This document shows, in pieces, positions 1 through 7,267 of a DNA stretch of 61,955 nt. The position numbers and the translations under genes were made by a program. A model generated the notes under the pieces. The model saw only the letters and a list, made by a program, of their open reading frames with translations. It was not told where the DNA came from and did no database searches. Numbering within the stretch: position 1 is the stretch's first letter; the number at the start of each line of letters is the position of its first letter. The stretch covers positions 1 to 61,955 of the forward strand of contig JASJDW010000026.1 in assembly GCA_030064955.1 (NCBI GenBank). Reading direction: 5' to 3'. Source of the stretch: Crocosphaera sp. (lineage in GTDB: Bacteria; Cyanobacteriota; Cyanobacteriia; Cyanobacteriales; Microcystaceae).

Positions 1-247
1 TTGCTTCTACTTGGTTAGATAGTTCGGGTTTTTGAGCATTTGAGGAAACCCGACAATAAATTACATTAATACGAGGGTTTTTTATTATTCCTTTAATTTG
101 ATTAATGTGTTCATCTGTATAGTACCGATGACCCCCTACAGTTCTTAATGGCTTTAGTTTTCCAGAAGAGTCCCATCGATGTAAGGTTTTGACACTGACT
201 CCTGCTAAATCAGCAAATTCACTTGGTCTATAGTGCATCCTAGACAT
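1..247 (-). CDS. tnpA: IS607-family serine transposase TnpA, N-terminal part
   Basis: The gene runs off the left edge of the window; about 82 codons are visible. The start is the ATG at 247. The N-terminus is a MerR-like helix-turn-helix (residues 5-45, containing SVKTLHRWDSSGKL and GGHRYYT), followed by the beginning of a small serine recombinase domain with the catalytic-serine motif YCRVSS. This order, DNA-binding domain before resolvase domain, is diagnostic of IS607 TnpA, which moves the element through a serine-linked circular intermediate. A tnpB partner would lie further left. Whether this copy is complete cannot be judged. Confidence 0.88.
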   Translation of the reverse strand, partial: MSRMHYRPSEFADLAGVSVKTLHRWDSSGKLKPLRTVGGHRYYTDEHINQIKGIIKNPRINVIYCRVSSNAQKPELSNQVEA

Positions 248-262
248 TATGTACAGGTATGT

Positions 263-709
263 CTAGTATTGTACAGGTTTTTGTCTTCTAGAAGAAACTC
301 TTAAACCAAAATGCAAAGCATTGCAATTAAAGCCAATTTTAGTGGCATTACCATAACGACAAGTAAAGCACTTTACCATCTGTTCTTTTACGATCTTTCG
401 AGAATCATCGAGTTTCCACACTTGAGCGATAATTTTTGCCTTTTTGACTTCTTTGTTTAACTTTCTTGTTTCTTGAGCTTTAATTGCCCCTGCTAATATT
501 TTATCTCTATTTTGTTCAAATATTGCTATATATTTATCTCGTTTATCCAACCACTCCATATATTCATCAACATTGTCTGCTATGAATTTTTCCACTCTTT
601 TTCTGGAATACAAATAAATAGAAGTTTTGTAAGTATCATGCTCAGTTACTATATCTGGTTCTCCTATTCTTTTAATTTTAAGGGTAATAAGATACAAATG
701 GATGGTCAA
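263..709 (-). CDS. Hypothetical protein with C-terminal cysteines
   Basis: A 148-residue reading frame that I do not recognise. It is rich in lysine and glutamate, with a long helical stretch at about residues 45-110 and a C-terminal segment with three cysteines (CFTCRYGN, then FNCNALHFGL). This may bind a metal, but no fourth cysteine is obvious. The longest frame starts with TTG and overlaps the end of the upstream 830-residue gene by 32 bases, so the true start may be further in. It sits between the IS607 fragment and a large element gene on the same strand. Confidence 0.5.
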   Translation of the reverse strand: MTIHLYLITLKIKRIGEPDIVTEHDTYKTSIYLYSRKRVEKFIADNVDEYMEWLDKRDKYIAIFEQNRDKILAGAIKAQETRKLNKEVKKAKIIAQVWKLDDSRKIVKEQMVKCFTCRYGNATKIGFNCNALHFGLRVSSRRQKPVQY

Positions 710-3170
710 ATGACTCCATTGTACTATTAATTTTAGACACAGGAAATTTCCCCAAGGGACTCAATCTTTTAAGTATATTTCCTTCAATTTTATATCGATC
801 TACATAAATATCTTTACTATCTTTTGTTAAGCGATCGCTTTCATTCAGTGATGGACAAATATAGAATACTCCATTAACTAAGTTCATCCTTCTCATATAC
901 CCATCCCCTAACCCCCTCCCAGGAGGGGGAACTAAAGGGGGTGGGTTACTTTGAAGGAATCGTCTAAGAACACAAAAGGCGTTATTGGTGGAGAAAATAT
1001 GGGTCGCGTTGATTAAAAAGTTCTCAAGTAAACAAAATGTCCCTTCTCTAAATTGTTGGATAATTTCTACTGTGATACTACTAACGGTACGCCGTTTTTG
1101 AAAAGATTGTTGGGTGTCGTAATAAGCAATATCGGTAATGGTGCCAATAAATTTATTAACGGGTTGATATCCGTTATTTGTTGAGTTGTAACTAATTAAA
1201 GTTACTTCGGTTCCTATAATATTGTCCCAAAACTCTGTAAAACTAGGATAGGTTGTTGTCCCTAGATTGTTGATAATATTTTGAGCTTTAACAAAAGAAA
1301 GGGGACTCGATTTTCGTTTCCCCCGTTCGTAATTGGTTAGCCAATCAAAGTATAGACAGTCGTAATTACTGGCCCCGACAATAAATTCTGAGAGGGGAAA
1401 GGTTAGGGACAATGGAGAGTTAATGGTTGGAGGATCTTCAAATTCAACAACAAGAGAACTTCGACCCCAAAAACTATTATTAACCGCTAAAGCAATCAAA
1501 TCATTCCCCTCACGTTTATAATAATAAATTTCTTGGCCGTAATCGGTATTGGTAATAATTCCCCCACTGCGATCTGCCATTGCCTCTTCAAAATCTTTGC
1601 CAAATACAAAGTTAGTGGAAACGGTATGGTGAGTGACTCCTGTCAGGGTTCTAACAAATTGACGACCCTTGTGGTGGTCAAATTCTAAGGCCCCCCTATC
1701 CCAATAGGTTAATAGGGAGTTAGCGTAACGAATATAGTTGGTTAACCCTTGGTAATGACTGGGGAGTGTACCGTTAAATTGAAACGCTTTGGAATAGGTA
1801 GAAGTAAGGACATCTCTATAAGTAAATCCCTGAGAATAGGAGCGGTAAAATAGTTCGGTGGGGGTTATGAGTAGCGGGGTTTCTTGATAGAAGGTGCGAG
1901 TCCCGTTGCGGGTATAAGTGTCAGCAGAATTGATGGTGTAATGCCAGGTCGAATTCCCTTCAAAGTTATAAACTTCAGGGGTATCGGTTAAGTCAAGGGT
2001 TCTTTCGCTGTGGGGAATAAGGGTACTGCCAAAAGAAAAAGTAGCGGTTTCGGTGGTGGTGTCGCTGTAATTGAGAGTTTGTAGGGGTAACGGAAGGGTG
2101 GCGATCGCTGAATCTACAAAGGTTTCTGTTCCTGTTGAATCAGCAGTAAGAGATAAGTTCCCTGCAAAGGCTCCTGTTGCCAAGGTGCGATAACTAAATT
2201 CATGGATGGGGGTTTCAACGGCGGTGTAACTGTAGTTGTAATTGCCTTCGTAGGGGGTATCAAAGATCCAGTTAACCAGTTTTCCTGTAGTTGTAATGGT
2301 TTTGGTACTGATGGCCTCTCCAACCCCCCCGTCGGTTTGATAGATACTCTTATCTCGTCCTGATTCTGGGTACTGATTGCCTTGAATTAAGGCGGTGTTG
2401 TAATGCTTTTCATATTCATCTATTAAATTGAAAATGCGCTGAGGCGAAAAGTAATTATAATTGGTTTGATTAATAGCAGAAAGGGTGTAGCTTGTATCCC
2501 CCTCGCTGTAATCTCCTAAATATCCATGTAACCGATTTCCGTTATCGGTATTGTCAATAAAATTAATGGTAGTATTATTACTAAGGTTATATAGAAAAAA
2601 TAACGGATTTTGGGTCATTAAAAATCCATTACCCAGACTTAATAAATATGACCAAAGATATTGATTAGAGTAGGGAATTTCTGCTAAGTTATAGCTATTT
2701 ACAATAATTTGATTCTTTAAAATGATTGCCGTATTTTCCCTGTAATTAAACGCGATCGCCACCCATTGTTTAGGGTTTTTTCCAATGGCTTGAAACCCCA
2801 TTAAGCTAACCCACCCCTCTAGGGGGTGGGTAGGAATATTAGCTAATTCTACAATGTCAATTTTCTTAGTATCCCCTCCTTTGTTGATGACCATTAGATC
2901 GTTCAAGTAATAAAGTAATCCAATTTTAATCGGATAAGTTAACCGTTCTTTTTTCTTTTTAGGACGGTTTCTTTTAATATTGGATTGAGAACTTTGTTGA
3001 TAGGGTGAGGTTTCACTAAATACAACTCCATCTGCAATTAATACTTTAGTTGAATTGATTTCGTTTCCTGCTTTGCCTTGGATAATTTCCCCCTCGCGCG
3101 TTCCCCCGTCAACCTCAACGTTGATAGTTTCCCCAGGTTTGCCTTGGTTTTCTGCTTTTCCTATCCTCAT
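678..3170 (-). CDS. Large hypothetical protein, possible phage structural or receptor-binding protein
   Basis: An 830-residue protein with no family I can name. After a charged N-terminal linker (about residues 1-80, with the basic patch KRNRPKKKKER) it is rich in Asn, Thr, Tyr and Ser with short beta-prone segments, the composition of phage fibre or surface proteins. It has no signal peptide or membrane segment. Two hairpin repeats lie in frame inside it. One at 2809-2832 encodes PTHPLEGW, and one at 898-946 encodes a proline/glycine-rich segment near the C-terminus. It is transcribed opposite to the tail-like genes at 7-15 kb. Function is inference only. Confidence 0.6.
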   Translation of the reverse strand: MRIGKAENQGKPGETINVEVDGGTREGEIIQGKAGNEINSTKVLIADGVVFSETSPYQQSSQSNIKRNRPKKKKERLTYPIKIGLLYYLNDLMVINKGGDTKKIDIVELANIPTHPLEGWVSLMGFQAIGKNPKQWVAIAFNYRENTAIILKNQIIVNSYNLAEIPYSNQYLWSYLLSLGNGFLMTQNPLFFLYNLSNNTTINFIDNTDNGNRLHGYLGDYSEGDTSYTLSAINQTNYNYFSPQRIFNLIDEYEKHYNTALIQGNQYPESGRDKSIYQTDGGVGEAISTKTITTTGKLVNWIFDTPYEGNYNYSYTAVETPIHEFSYRTLATGAFAGNLSLTADSTGTETFVDSAIATLPLPLQTLNYSDTTTETATFSFGSTLIPHSERTLDLTDTPEVYNFEGNSTWHYTINSADTYTRNGTRTFYQETPLLITPTELFYRSYSQGFTYRDVLTSTYSKAFQFNGTLPSHYQGLTNYIRYANSLLTYWDRGALEFDHHKGRQFVRTLTGVTHHTVSTNFVFGKDFEEAMADRSGGIITNTDYGQEIYYYKREGNDLIALAVNNSFWGRSSLVVEFEDPPTINSPLSLTFPLSEFIVGASNYDCLYFDWLTNYERGKRKSSPLSFVKAQNIINNLGTTTYPSFTEFWDNIIGTEVTLISYNSTNNGYQPVNKFIGTITDIAYYDTQQSFQKRRTVSSITVEIIQQFREGTFCLLENFLINATHIFSTNNAFCVLRRFLQSNPPPLVPPPGRGLGDGYMRRMNLVNGVFYICPSLNESDRLTKDSKDIYVDRYKIEGNILKRLSPLGKFPVSKINSTMESFDHPFVSYYP
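898..946 (+). repeat. Hairpin repeat family A, copy 1 (inside a CDS)
   Basis: A C-rich arm (CCCCCTCC) and its G-rich complement form a hairpin. It is flanked by an outer arm (ACCCATCCCC) and a matching G-rich outer arm (GGGGGTGGGT). It is read in frame by the 830-residue protein on the minus strand. The closest relative in the window is 7484-7532. Confidence 0.8.
2809..2832 (+). repeat. Hairpin repeat family A, short form (inside a CDS)
   Basis: ACCCACCCC, a TCT loop and AGGGGGTGGGT form a short hairpin within the 830-residue gene. It resembles the outer arms of the longer family A copies and leaves the reading frame open. Confidence 0.65.
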
Positions 3171-3176
3171 AAATCT

Positions 3177-3620
3177 TTACTCACCTTTAAAATCTTCACT
3201 GCTTGCTTCTGCCAATAATTCTTCTAAAGTATACTTCGGTTTAGACGAGCGACCCCGGTCGGGTTCCCCGACCACAGGGTAGCTCGACAAATCTTGATAG
3301 GCTCCTTTGATTAAGAATGCTAAAGCATTAGCGATTTCAGGAGCGAGGTTTTTATCACTTCGCAATATAATTGCGATCGCTTCAGGAGTATCTATATCTT
3401 CCTTCTCTTCAGTGTTCTTAATTAATTTTGCAGGGGAAACTCCCAGCCATTCACATAAAGCTAAAAAGGTATTTATGTCTGGAGTTTTCCCGTTTTGTAT
3501 CCGCGAAATTGTAGAAAAACTCACGTTACCAATTTCTTTGCCTACCTCTCTTAGTGTGCGCTTTCCTTGTTTGCTACGGATTAAACTTGTTAATTTTTCA
3601 ATATCAATTTGATATTTCAT
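3177..3620 (-). CDS. XRE-family transcriptional regulator
   Basis: A 147-residue protein. Residues about 9-62 form a Cro/CI-type helix-turn-helix, with the recognition region SFSTISRIQNGKTP and the following LCEWLGVSPAKLI typical of XRE repressors. I chose the ATG at 3620, because the frame upstream of it is only the antisense of a tnpB fragment. The C-terminal half is probably for oligomerisation. It ends just before the 830-residue gene start (6 bases), so the two are likely co-transcribed. A family B hairpin repeat at 3241-3292 contributes the segment GEPDRGRSS near the C-terminus. Confidence 0.85.
   Translation of the reverse strand: MKYQIDIEKLTSLIRSKQGKRTLREVGKEIGNVSFSTISRIQNGKTPDINTFLALCEWLGVSPAKLIKNTEEKEDIDTPEAIAIILRSDKNLAPEIANALAFLIKGAYQDLSSYPVVGEPDRGRSSKPKYTLEELLAEASSEDFKGE
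3241..3292 (-). repeat. Hairpin repeat family B, copy 1 (inside a CDS)
   Basis: Read on the minus strand: GGTCGGG, loop GAA, CCCGACC, followed by the family tail GGTCGCTC. It lies in the C-terminal coding region of the XRE regulator and keeps the frame open. Related copies are at 20366-20447, 20931-21014 and 22541-22587. Confidence 0.8.
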
Positions 3621-3632
3621 TTGTTTATCTTT

Positions 3633-3863
3633 GCCGAGAAAGCTGGCTTGTTGGTAGTTAAAGTTAACCCCAAAAATACCACCGTTAATTGTTCTAATTG
3701 TGGTGAAGCTGTCCCTAAAACCCTTAAAGATCGTTGGCATTGCTGTCATCATTGTGGGCTAATGTTGCCCCGTGATTGGAATGCAGCGATTAATATTAAG
3801 CAGAAAGCAATTAATTGCGAATTGCGGACTCAAAGAGGGACGGAGTCTACCGCAAATTGTTAA
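3633..3863 (+). pseudogene. tnpB: TnpB C-terminal remnant (IS200/IS605 superfamily)
   Basis: About 76 codons remain of a TnpB RNA-guided nuclease: the end of the RuvC domain with its zinc finger (CSNCGEAV and CHHCGLMLPRD) and the final catalytic Asp region DWNAAINI. Everything upstream, including the first two catalytic acidic residues, is missing, so it cannot cut DNA. The 5' boundary abuts the start of the divergent XRE gene, suggesting a deletion during or after insertion. The downstream element end is kept. Confidence 0.85.
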
Positions 3864-4028
3864 TTGTAAAGGGCGGTGGGGCATCCCGTCCTTAATAGCT
3901 CAGGTAGCGGATGCGACCCAGACGGAGGTTTCCTCCGACTGGAAAGCGCACCAAGCAATGTCCTAGCGTTGGCTGGGAGTCACTGAGAAGCCCACGCTGT
4001 CCTGAAAGGCAGCGTTGGGAGTATGTCA
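3790..4028 (+). ncRNA. Probable omega-RNA (reRNA) region and right end of the broken tnpB element
   Basis: In IS605-type elements the guide RNA of TnpB overlaps the 3' end of tnpB and runs to the right end of the element, the guide being the DNA just beyond. Here the region after the tnpB remnant keeps paired segments (for example GGAGGTTTCCTCC around 3925) and ends in GAGTATGTCAC at about 4028, which resembles the TGTCAA-type end of the intact copy at 20297. Function is inferred from the family; no RNA evidence is available. Confidence 0.5.
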
Positions 4029-4328
4029 CTACAATGAATTATCAATTTGTCCACAAGCAGGACATCTCATTGGTCTGTCCTCATAATCTAAATCATCTTC
4101 ATCTTCAATATAGTTTTTCTTTTTAAATGTACCGTCATGTAAACTTAGTAAAGATTGACCACAATAATTACAAGTTTGTCTTGTTGTTCCTGTTAGTTCA
4201 AATTGTTTTTCACTTAATTCTATTACTATATCAAATTCTTCTTGTTGTGTTAAAGTACAATCATGTTCTGGTATTGTAACTTGTAATATATCTGGTTGTA
4301 AATTATCACTTTGTTGTTGTTTAGCCAT
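4029..4328 (-). CDS. Small zinc-ribbon protein
   Basis: A 99-residue protein with an acidic, Gln-rich N-terminal half. The C-terminal zinc ribbon is built from two knuckles, CNYCG (about residue 63) and CPACG (about residue 90), separated by a Glu/Asp-rich linker. Such ribbons bind nucleic acid or proteins; the target is unknown. The stop codon coincides with the end of the neighbouring transposon remnant, so the last residues may have been changed by that insertion. Two direct repeats (4342-4379) lie just upstream of the start and are candidate operators. Confidence 0.7.
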   Translation of the reverse strand: MAKQQQSDNLQPDILQVTIPEHDCTLTQQEEFDIVIELSEKQFELTGTTRQTCNYCGQSLLSLHDGTFKKKNYIEDEDDLDYEDRPMRCPACGQIDNSL

Positions 4329-4341
4329 AATGTGAGATAGT

Positions 4342-4379
4342 TAATCTGGACAGTAGGAAACCCCTAATCTGGACAGTAG
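4342..4379 (-). promoter_or_regulatory. Two direct repeats upstream of the zinc-ribbon gene
   Basis: TAATCTGGACAGTAG occurs twice (4342-4356 and 4365-4379) with a 23-base period, 14 bases upstream of the zinc-ribbon start. The spacing of about two helical turns suits a dimeric regulator binding one face of the DNA. The regulator is not known. Confidence 0.55.
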
Positions 4380-4440
4380 TACAGACAAGCAAGAAACTTA
4401 GCCCGACATTAAGTTAATTTTTCATGCACAAAAAGGGAAT

Positions 4441-4474
4441 ATTAATGATGATAGCAGAACTTATCATCATTAAT
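4441..4474 (+). promoter_or_regulatory. Perfect inverted repeat directly before the endolysin start
   Basis: ATTAATGATGATA (4441-4453) and TATCATCATTAAT (4462-4474) are exact complements around an 8-base spacer and end one base before the ATG at 4476. No Shine-Dalgarno sequence is visible. It may be an operator for a repressor or a hairpin that hides the start codon. Confidence 0.6.
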
Positions 4475-4475
4475 C

Positions 4476-5942
4476 ATGACTATTAAAGTAACCGCAACAG
4501 CAGGGACTTATATTAAAAAGACCACACAGCAATCCTCTGAGTTAAAGGAGGGGCAAAAAAAGCAGTATAACCAAGGGGACACAATAGAGATTGAGGAGGT
4601 TTTAGCCAAAGAATGGGGCCATCATTATTGCCAGTTGGCTTATGGGCAAGGGAATTGGTATTTGTTTGATGATCATTGGGGTTTAGTGACAACTTCCAAC
4701 CCGCCCAGAAACGGTAGCTTAGCCGAAAAAATCATTGAATATATGAAGGAGAAAAATTATAAAATTTTTTCTGGAGAGAGGCAATGTAATATCGTCTATA
4801 TCGAAGGAATGAACCCAGATGGGACATTAAATGACGATAAACCGAATCATTTTAACGATTTAAGGTTAGTTATTGAATTTGTTAACGGGGTTCCTACCAT
4901 TGTAGGAAACTGGGTGGGTACAACGGAACCAGGGGGTAGATACACCCATAATCCCATGAATCCCAAGGGAGCGGCCCGTATTAAATTTGGACAATACACC
5001 GCTTGGCAGGTAGGGGTTCACAAAGATCATGAAGCTTTAGTGCAAACCGGTGGGGTTGTCACCGTTCATCGTGATTTTGATAAAAACTTTATTCGCACAG
5101 GGGATAAGCTTGATACAGGATATTTTGGCATTAATCAGCATTGGGGATATGATAACCCTTTTAATAACATTGGATCTGCAAGTGCTGGATGTTTGGTAGG
5201 CCGAGAAAAACGAAAACATCGTGATTTTATGGCCTTAATTAAGCAAGATCCTCGTTATAAAAATAATCGCAAATTTATCTTTACTTCAACGATTATTGCT
5301 GGGGATGATTTATTAAACCCCGCCGTTAAGCGAGTGTTTAATTCCGAGGTGTCCTCGGAATGTAAGAAACACTCAAGACACGGCGGGGTCTTATTGAAGG
5401 CAACAGGAAACGGGGGGTATTCTAAACTTGTTAGTTATCAAAAAGGTATTTCAATATTTGGCGATCGCTATAATCAAACCATCCACAATGATTTAAACCG
5501 TTGCTTAAATACCTTTAAGATTAATAATAAACTTAGAATAAGACATTTTTTAAGTCAATGCGCTCACGAATCAGGAGGACTAAAATGGTTAAAAGAGTTG
5601 GCTTCTGGTAGTGCTTATGAAGGGCGTAAAGATTTAGGCAATACTCAACCAGGAGACGGCAGAAAGTTTAAAGGCGGTGGAGTTATCCAATTGACGGGAC
5701 GGGCTAATTATCAACAATTAGCTAATTACACCAATGATCCTAAAGTAATGAAAATTGGCGTTAATTATGTTGCCGAAAATTACCCTTTTACCAGTGCAGG
5801 TGTTTGGTGGCAAGCTAATAAAATGAATGAATTATGCGATCAAAATCCTTCCGTTATAACTGTTACAAGACGGGTTAATGGAGGGACTAATGGGTTAAGC
5901 GATCGCCAACATTGGTATAACAAAATATCTAAAATAATCTAA
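4476..5942 (+). CDS. Bifunctional endolysin: YkuD-like/peptidase-like domain plus GH19 chitinase-like domain
   Basis: A 488-residue protein. Residues 1-75 look like an SH3-type domain. Residues about 80-275 form a second domain with SASAGCLVG around Cys239, reminiscent of the cysteine motif of L,D-transpeptidase (YkuD) folds; this assignment is tentative. Residues about 320-488 are a family 19 glycoside hydrolase/lysozyme domain with QCAHESGG (Glu365 as likely catalytic acid), [15 protein letters not shown] and the TRRVNGG motif. Such phage enzymes cut peptidoglycan at lysis. The linker (residues 281-305) is encoded by a 73-base nested palindrome (5317-5389). A terminator follows at 5980. Confidence 0.85.
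   Translation: MTIKVTATAGTYIKKTTQQSSELKEGQKKQYNQGDTIEIEEVLAKEWGHHYCQLAYGQGNWYLFDDHWGLVTTSNPPRNGSLAEKIIEYMKEKNYKIFSGERQCNIVYIEGMNPDGTLNDDKPNHFNDLRLVIEFVNGVPTIVGNWVGTTEPGGRYTHNPMNPKGAARIKFGQYTAWQVGVHKDHEALVQTGGVVTVHRDFDKNFIRTGDKLDTGYFGINQHWGYDNPFNNIGSASAGCLVGREKRKHRDFMALIKQDPRYKNNRKFIFTSTIIAGDDLLNPAVKRVFNSEVSSECKKHSRHGGVLLKATGNGGYSKLVSYQKGISIFGDRYNQTIHNDLNRCLNTFKINNKLRIRHFLSQCAHESGGLKWLKELASGSAYEGRKDLGNTQPGDGRKFKGGGVIQLTGRANYQQLANYTNDPKVMKIGVNYVAENYPFTSAGVWWQANKMNELCDQNPSVITVTRRVNGGTNGLSDRQHWYNKISKII
5317..5389 (+). repeat. Nested palindromic element C, long copy 1 (inside the endolysin CDS)
   Basis: 73 bases with three nested stems. The outer stem is CCCCGCCG/CGGCGGGG, the middle GAGTGTTT/AAACACTC (5332-5339 with 5367-5374) and the inner ATTCCGAGG/CCTCGGAAT with a TGT loop (5341-5361). 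A five-base bulge GTAAG lies on the 3' side only. It is identical, over all 73 bases, to the reverse complement of 7178-7250. It is translated in frame as the inter-domain linker of the endolysin. Confidence 0.95.
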
Positions 5943-5979
5943 CAAAAATTCTCTTAAAAAGTTTGTAGATTCTATTTTT

Positions 5980-6007
5980 CCTCACTTATCAAGTGAGGAT
6001 TTCTTTT
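5980..6007 (+). terminator. Rho-independent terminator after the endolysin gene
   Basis: CCTCACTT, loop ATC, AAGTGAGG, then ATTTCTTTT: a perfect 8-bp stem followed by a T-rich run, 38 bases after the endolysin stop codon. Confidence 0.8.
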
Positions 6008-6061
6008 AACACTCTGCTCTTTTTATATTATAATAAAAATTAACATGATATAATTAGAGAT

Positions 6062-6745
6062 ATGTTGCCTCAACCTAATCAAATTCCAGGACTAACAATT
6101 ACAGAAGTTGATGATGACGAATCAGAAGAAATTGATTATACTAATTGTTATTATGATGAAGACAATGAAGACGACTATTTTGATTACCCTTATGAAGAAG
6201 CAATTAATCAGCCTTCTTATTCAATAGGAACCATTATTTATAATTCAGACTTAGAAGTTGCTCAAATTTTAAGACAACAAAACACAATTGTTTTAGCTTC
6301 TAAATTTGTGTTAATTGCTGATATTGATTGTGGTAATGACATTGAACCAAGTTTGAATCAACTAAGAGAATATGTGGACAAAAACGGAGGCACATTTAAA
6401 GTTTACAAGACTAAACATGGGATGCGCTACATCCAAACGAATTGCTTTTATCAAGGGGTTAATAACTCTGCGATAAAAACGTTAGTTGCATTGGGCAGCG
6501 ATCCCAAATACATAAGATTATGCAAAGAAGGTGGTCAATTTATGGCTCGTCTCGTTCCTAAATTATCCCAAGAAAAAATTGAGAATTACTATCAAAAAAT
6601 AACTGCTGGACAACAAACTGGAATAGCTGTTTGTCATTATCTAGAAATCACTGGAAACAACCCTCTCATGTCTGCCATTTGTCCTGTTTTGACGGCTCAT
6701 GATGATTTGTGTCAATCCTATTTCACCTCTCTTCCTTTAAGCTAA
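6062..6745 (+). CDS. Hypothetical acidic protein, weak resemblance to primase-like (AEP) folds
   Basis: A 227-residue protein. Residues 1-50 are strongly acidic (runs of Asp/Glu with Tyr). The central part contains FVLIADIDCG (about residue 92), followed some 30 residues later by VYKTKHGMRYI. The spacing of an Asp-x-Asp strand and a Lys/His-containing second strand recalls archaeo-eukaryotic primase-type folds, but the match is too weak to assign. There is no signal peptide or membrane segment. It follows the endolysin terminator and is probably the first gene of a new unit. Confidence 0.55.
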   Translation: MLPQPNQIPGLTITEVDDDESEEIDYTNCYYDEDNEDDYFDYPYEEAINQPSYSIGTIIYNSDLEVAQILRQQNTIVLASKFVLIADIDCGNDIEPSLNQLREYVDKNGGTFKVYKTKHGMRYIQTNCFYQGVNNSAIKTLVALGSDPKYIRLCKEGGQFMARLVPKLSQEKIENYYQKITAGQQTGIAVCHYLEITGNNPLMSAICPVLTAHDDLCQSYFTSLPLS

Positions 6746-6819
6746 ACAGCCCCAAAAAAGAAACTACTTTGTCCTTTTTCGCTGAGGTTAAAGTCGTGTT
6801 ATCTTATAAAACAAACACT

Positions 6820-7155
6820 ATGAATAAAGATGAAATAAAAAAAGCCCTATATCTGCTTATACTCGTTTCTAAAACGGCAGAAATATTAGAAGACAAAACT
6901 GTCATTCCCACAGAATTATATAAAGACGTTTGCAAAATGAGTCAAAGAATTTTAGGCGTTTCTAGTAACACCCTAATCCTACCTAAAAACACCCCTGAAG
7001 TCATAGAATTATGTCTTGATGAAACCGATATGTTGGAACCTTGGGATAACTATGATTTTGATGATTTAAGCAACTCAAAGCAGGTTTTTTGGACTAAATC
7101 AGATAAAGAAAAAACTAAAAATCCACGTTATATCAGAGAGGACTTATTTATTTGA
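6820..7155 (+). CDS. Hypothetical protein, 111 residues
   Basis: I do not recognise this protein. The N-terminal half is a likely helical bundle (residues 1-45). The C-terminal half is acidic and aromatic, with LEPWDNYDFDDL. The frame is open further upstream to 6709, but that part overlaps the preceding gene. I chose the ATG at 6820, which leaves a 74-base intergenic gap. It is followed by the inverted copy of the 73-base palindrome. Confidence 0.6.
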   Translation: MNKDEIKKALYLLILVSKTAEILEDKTVIPTELYKDVCKMSQRILGVSSNTLILPKNTPEVIELCLDETDMLEPWDNYDFDDLSNSKQVFWTKSDKEKTKNPRYIREDLFI

Positions 7156-7177
7156 AAACCTTATATTATAGGGATAA

Positions 7178-7250
7178 ACCCCGCCGTGTCTTGAGTGTTT
7201 CTTACATTCCGAGGACACCTCGGAATTAAACACTCGCTTAACGGCGGGGT
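7178..7250 (-). repeat. Nested palindromic element C, long copy 2 (inverted)
   Basis: Exact reverse complement of 5317-5389 (73 of 73 bases). It lies 17 bases before the start codon of the 802-residue gene. The two copies bracket the end of the endolysin gene and two small genes, a 1.9-kb segment. Confidence 0.95.
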
Positions 7251-7267
7251 ATTCGTTATTATTAATT

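Noticed and set aside
3621-3752. N-terminal extension of the XRE regulator frame up to 3752
   Set aside because: This stretch is the antisense of the tnpB remnant and does not look like regulator sequence; the ATG at 3620 gives a normal XRE start.
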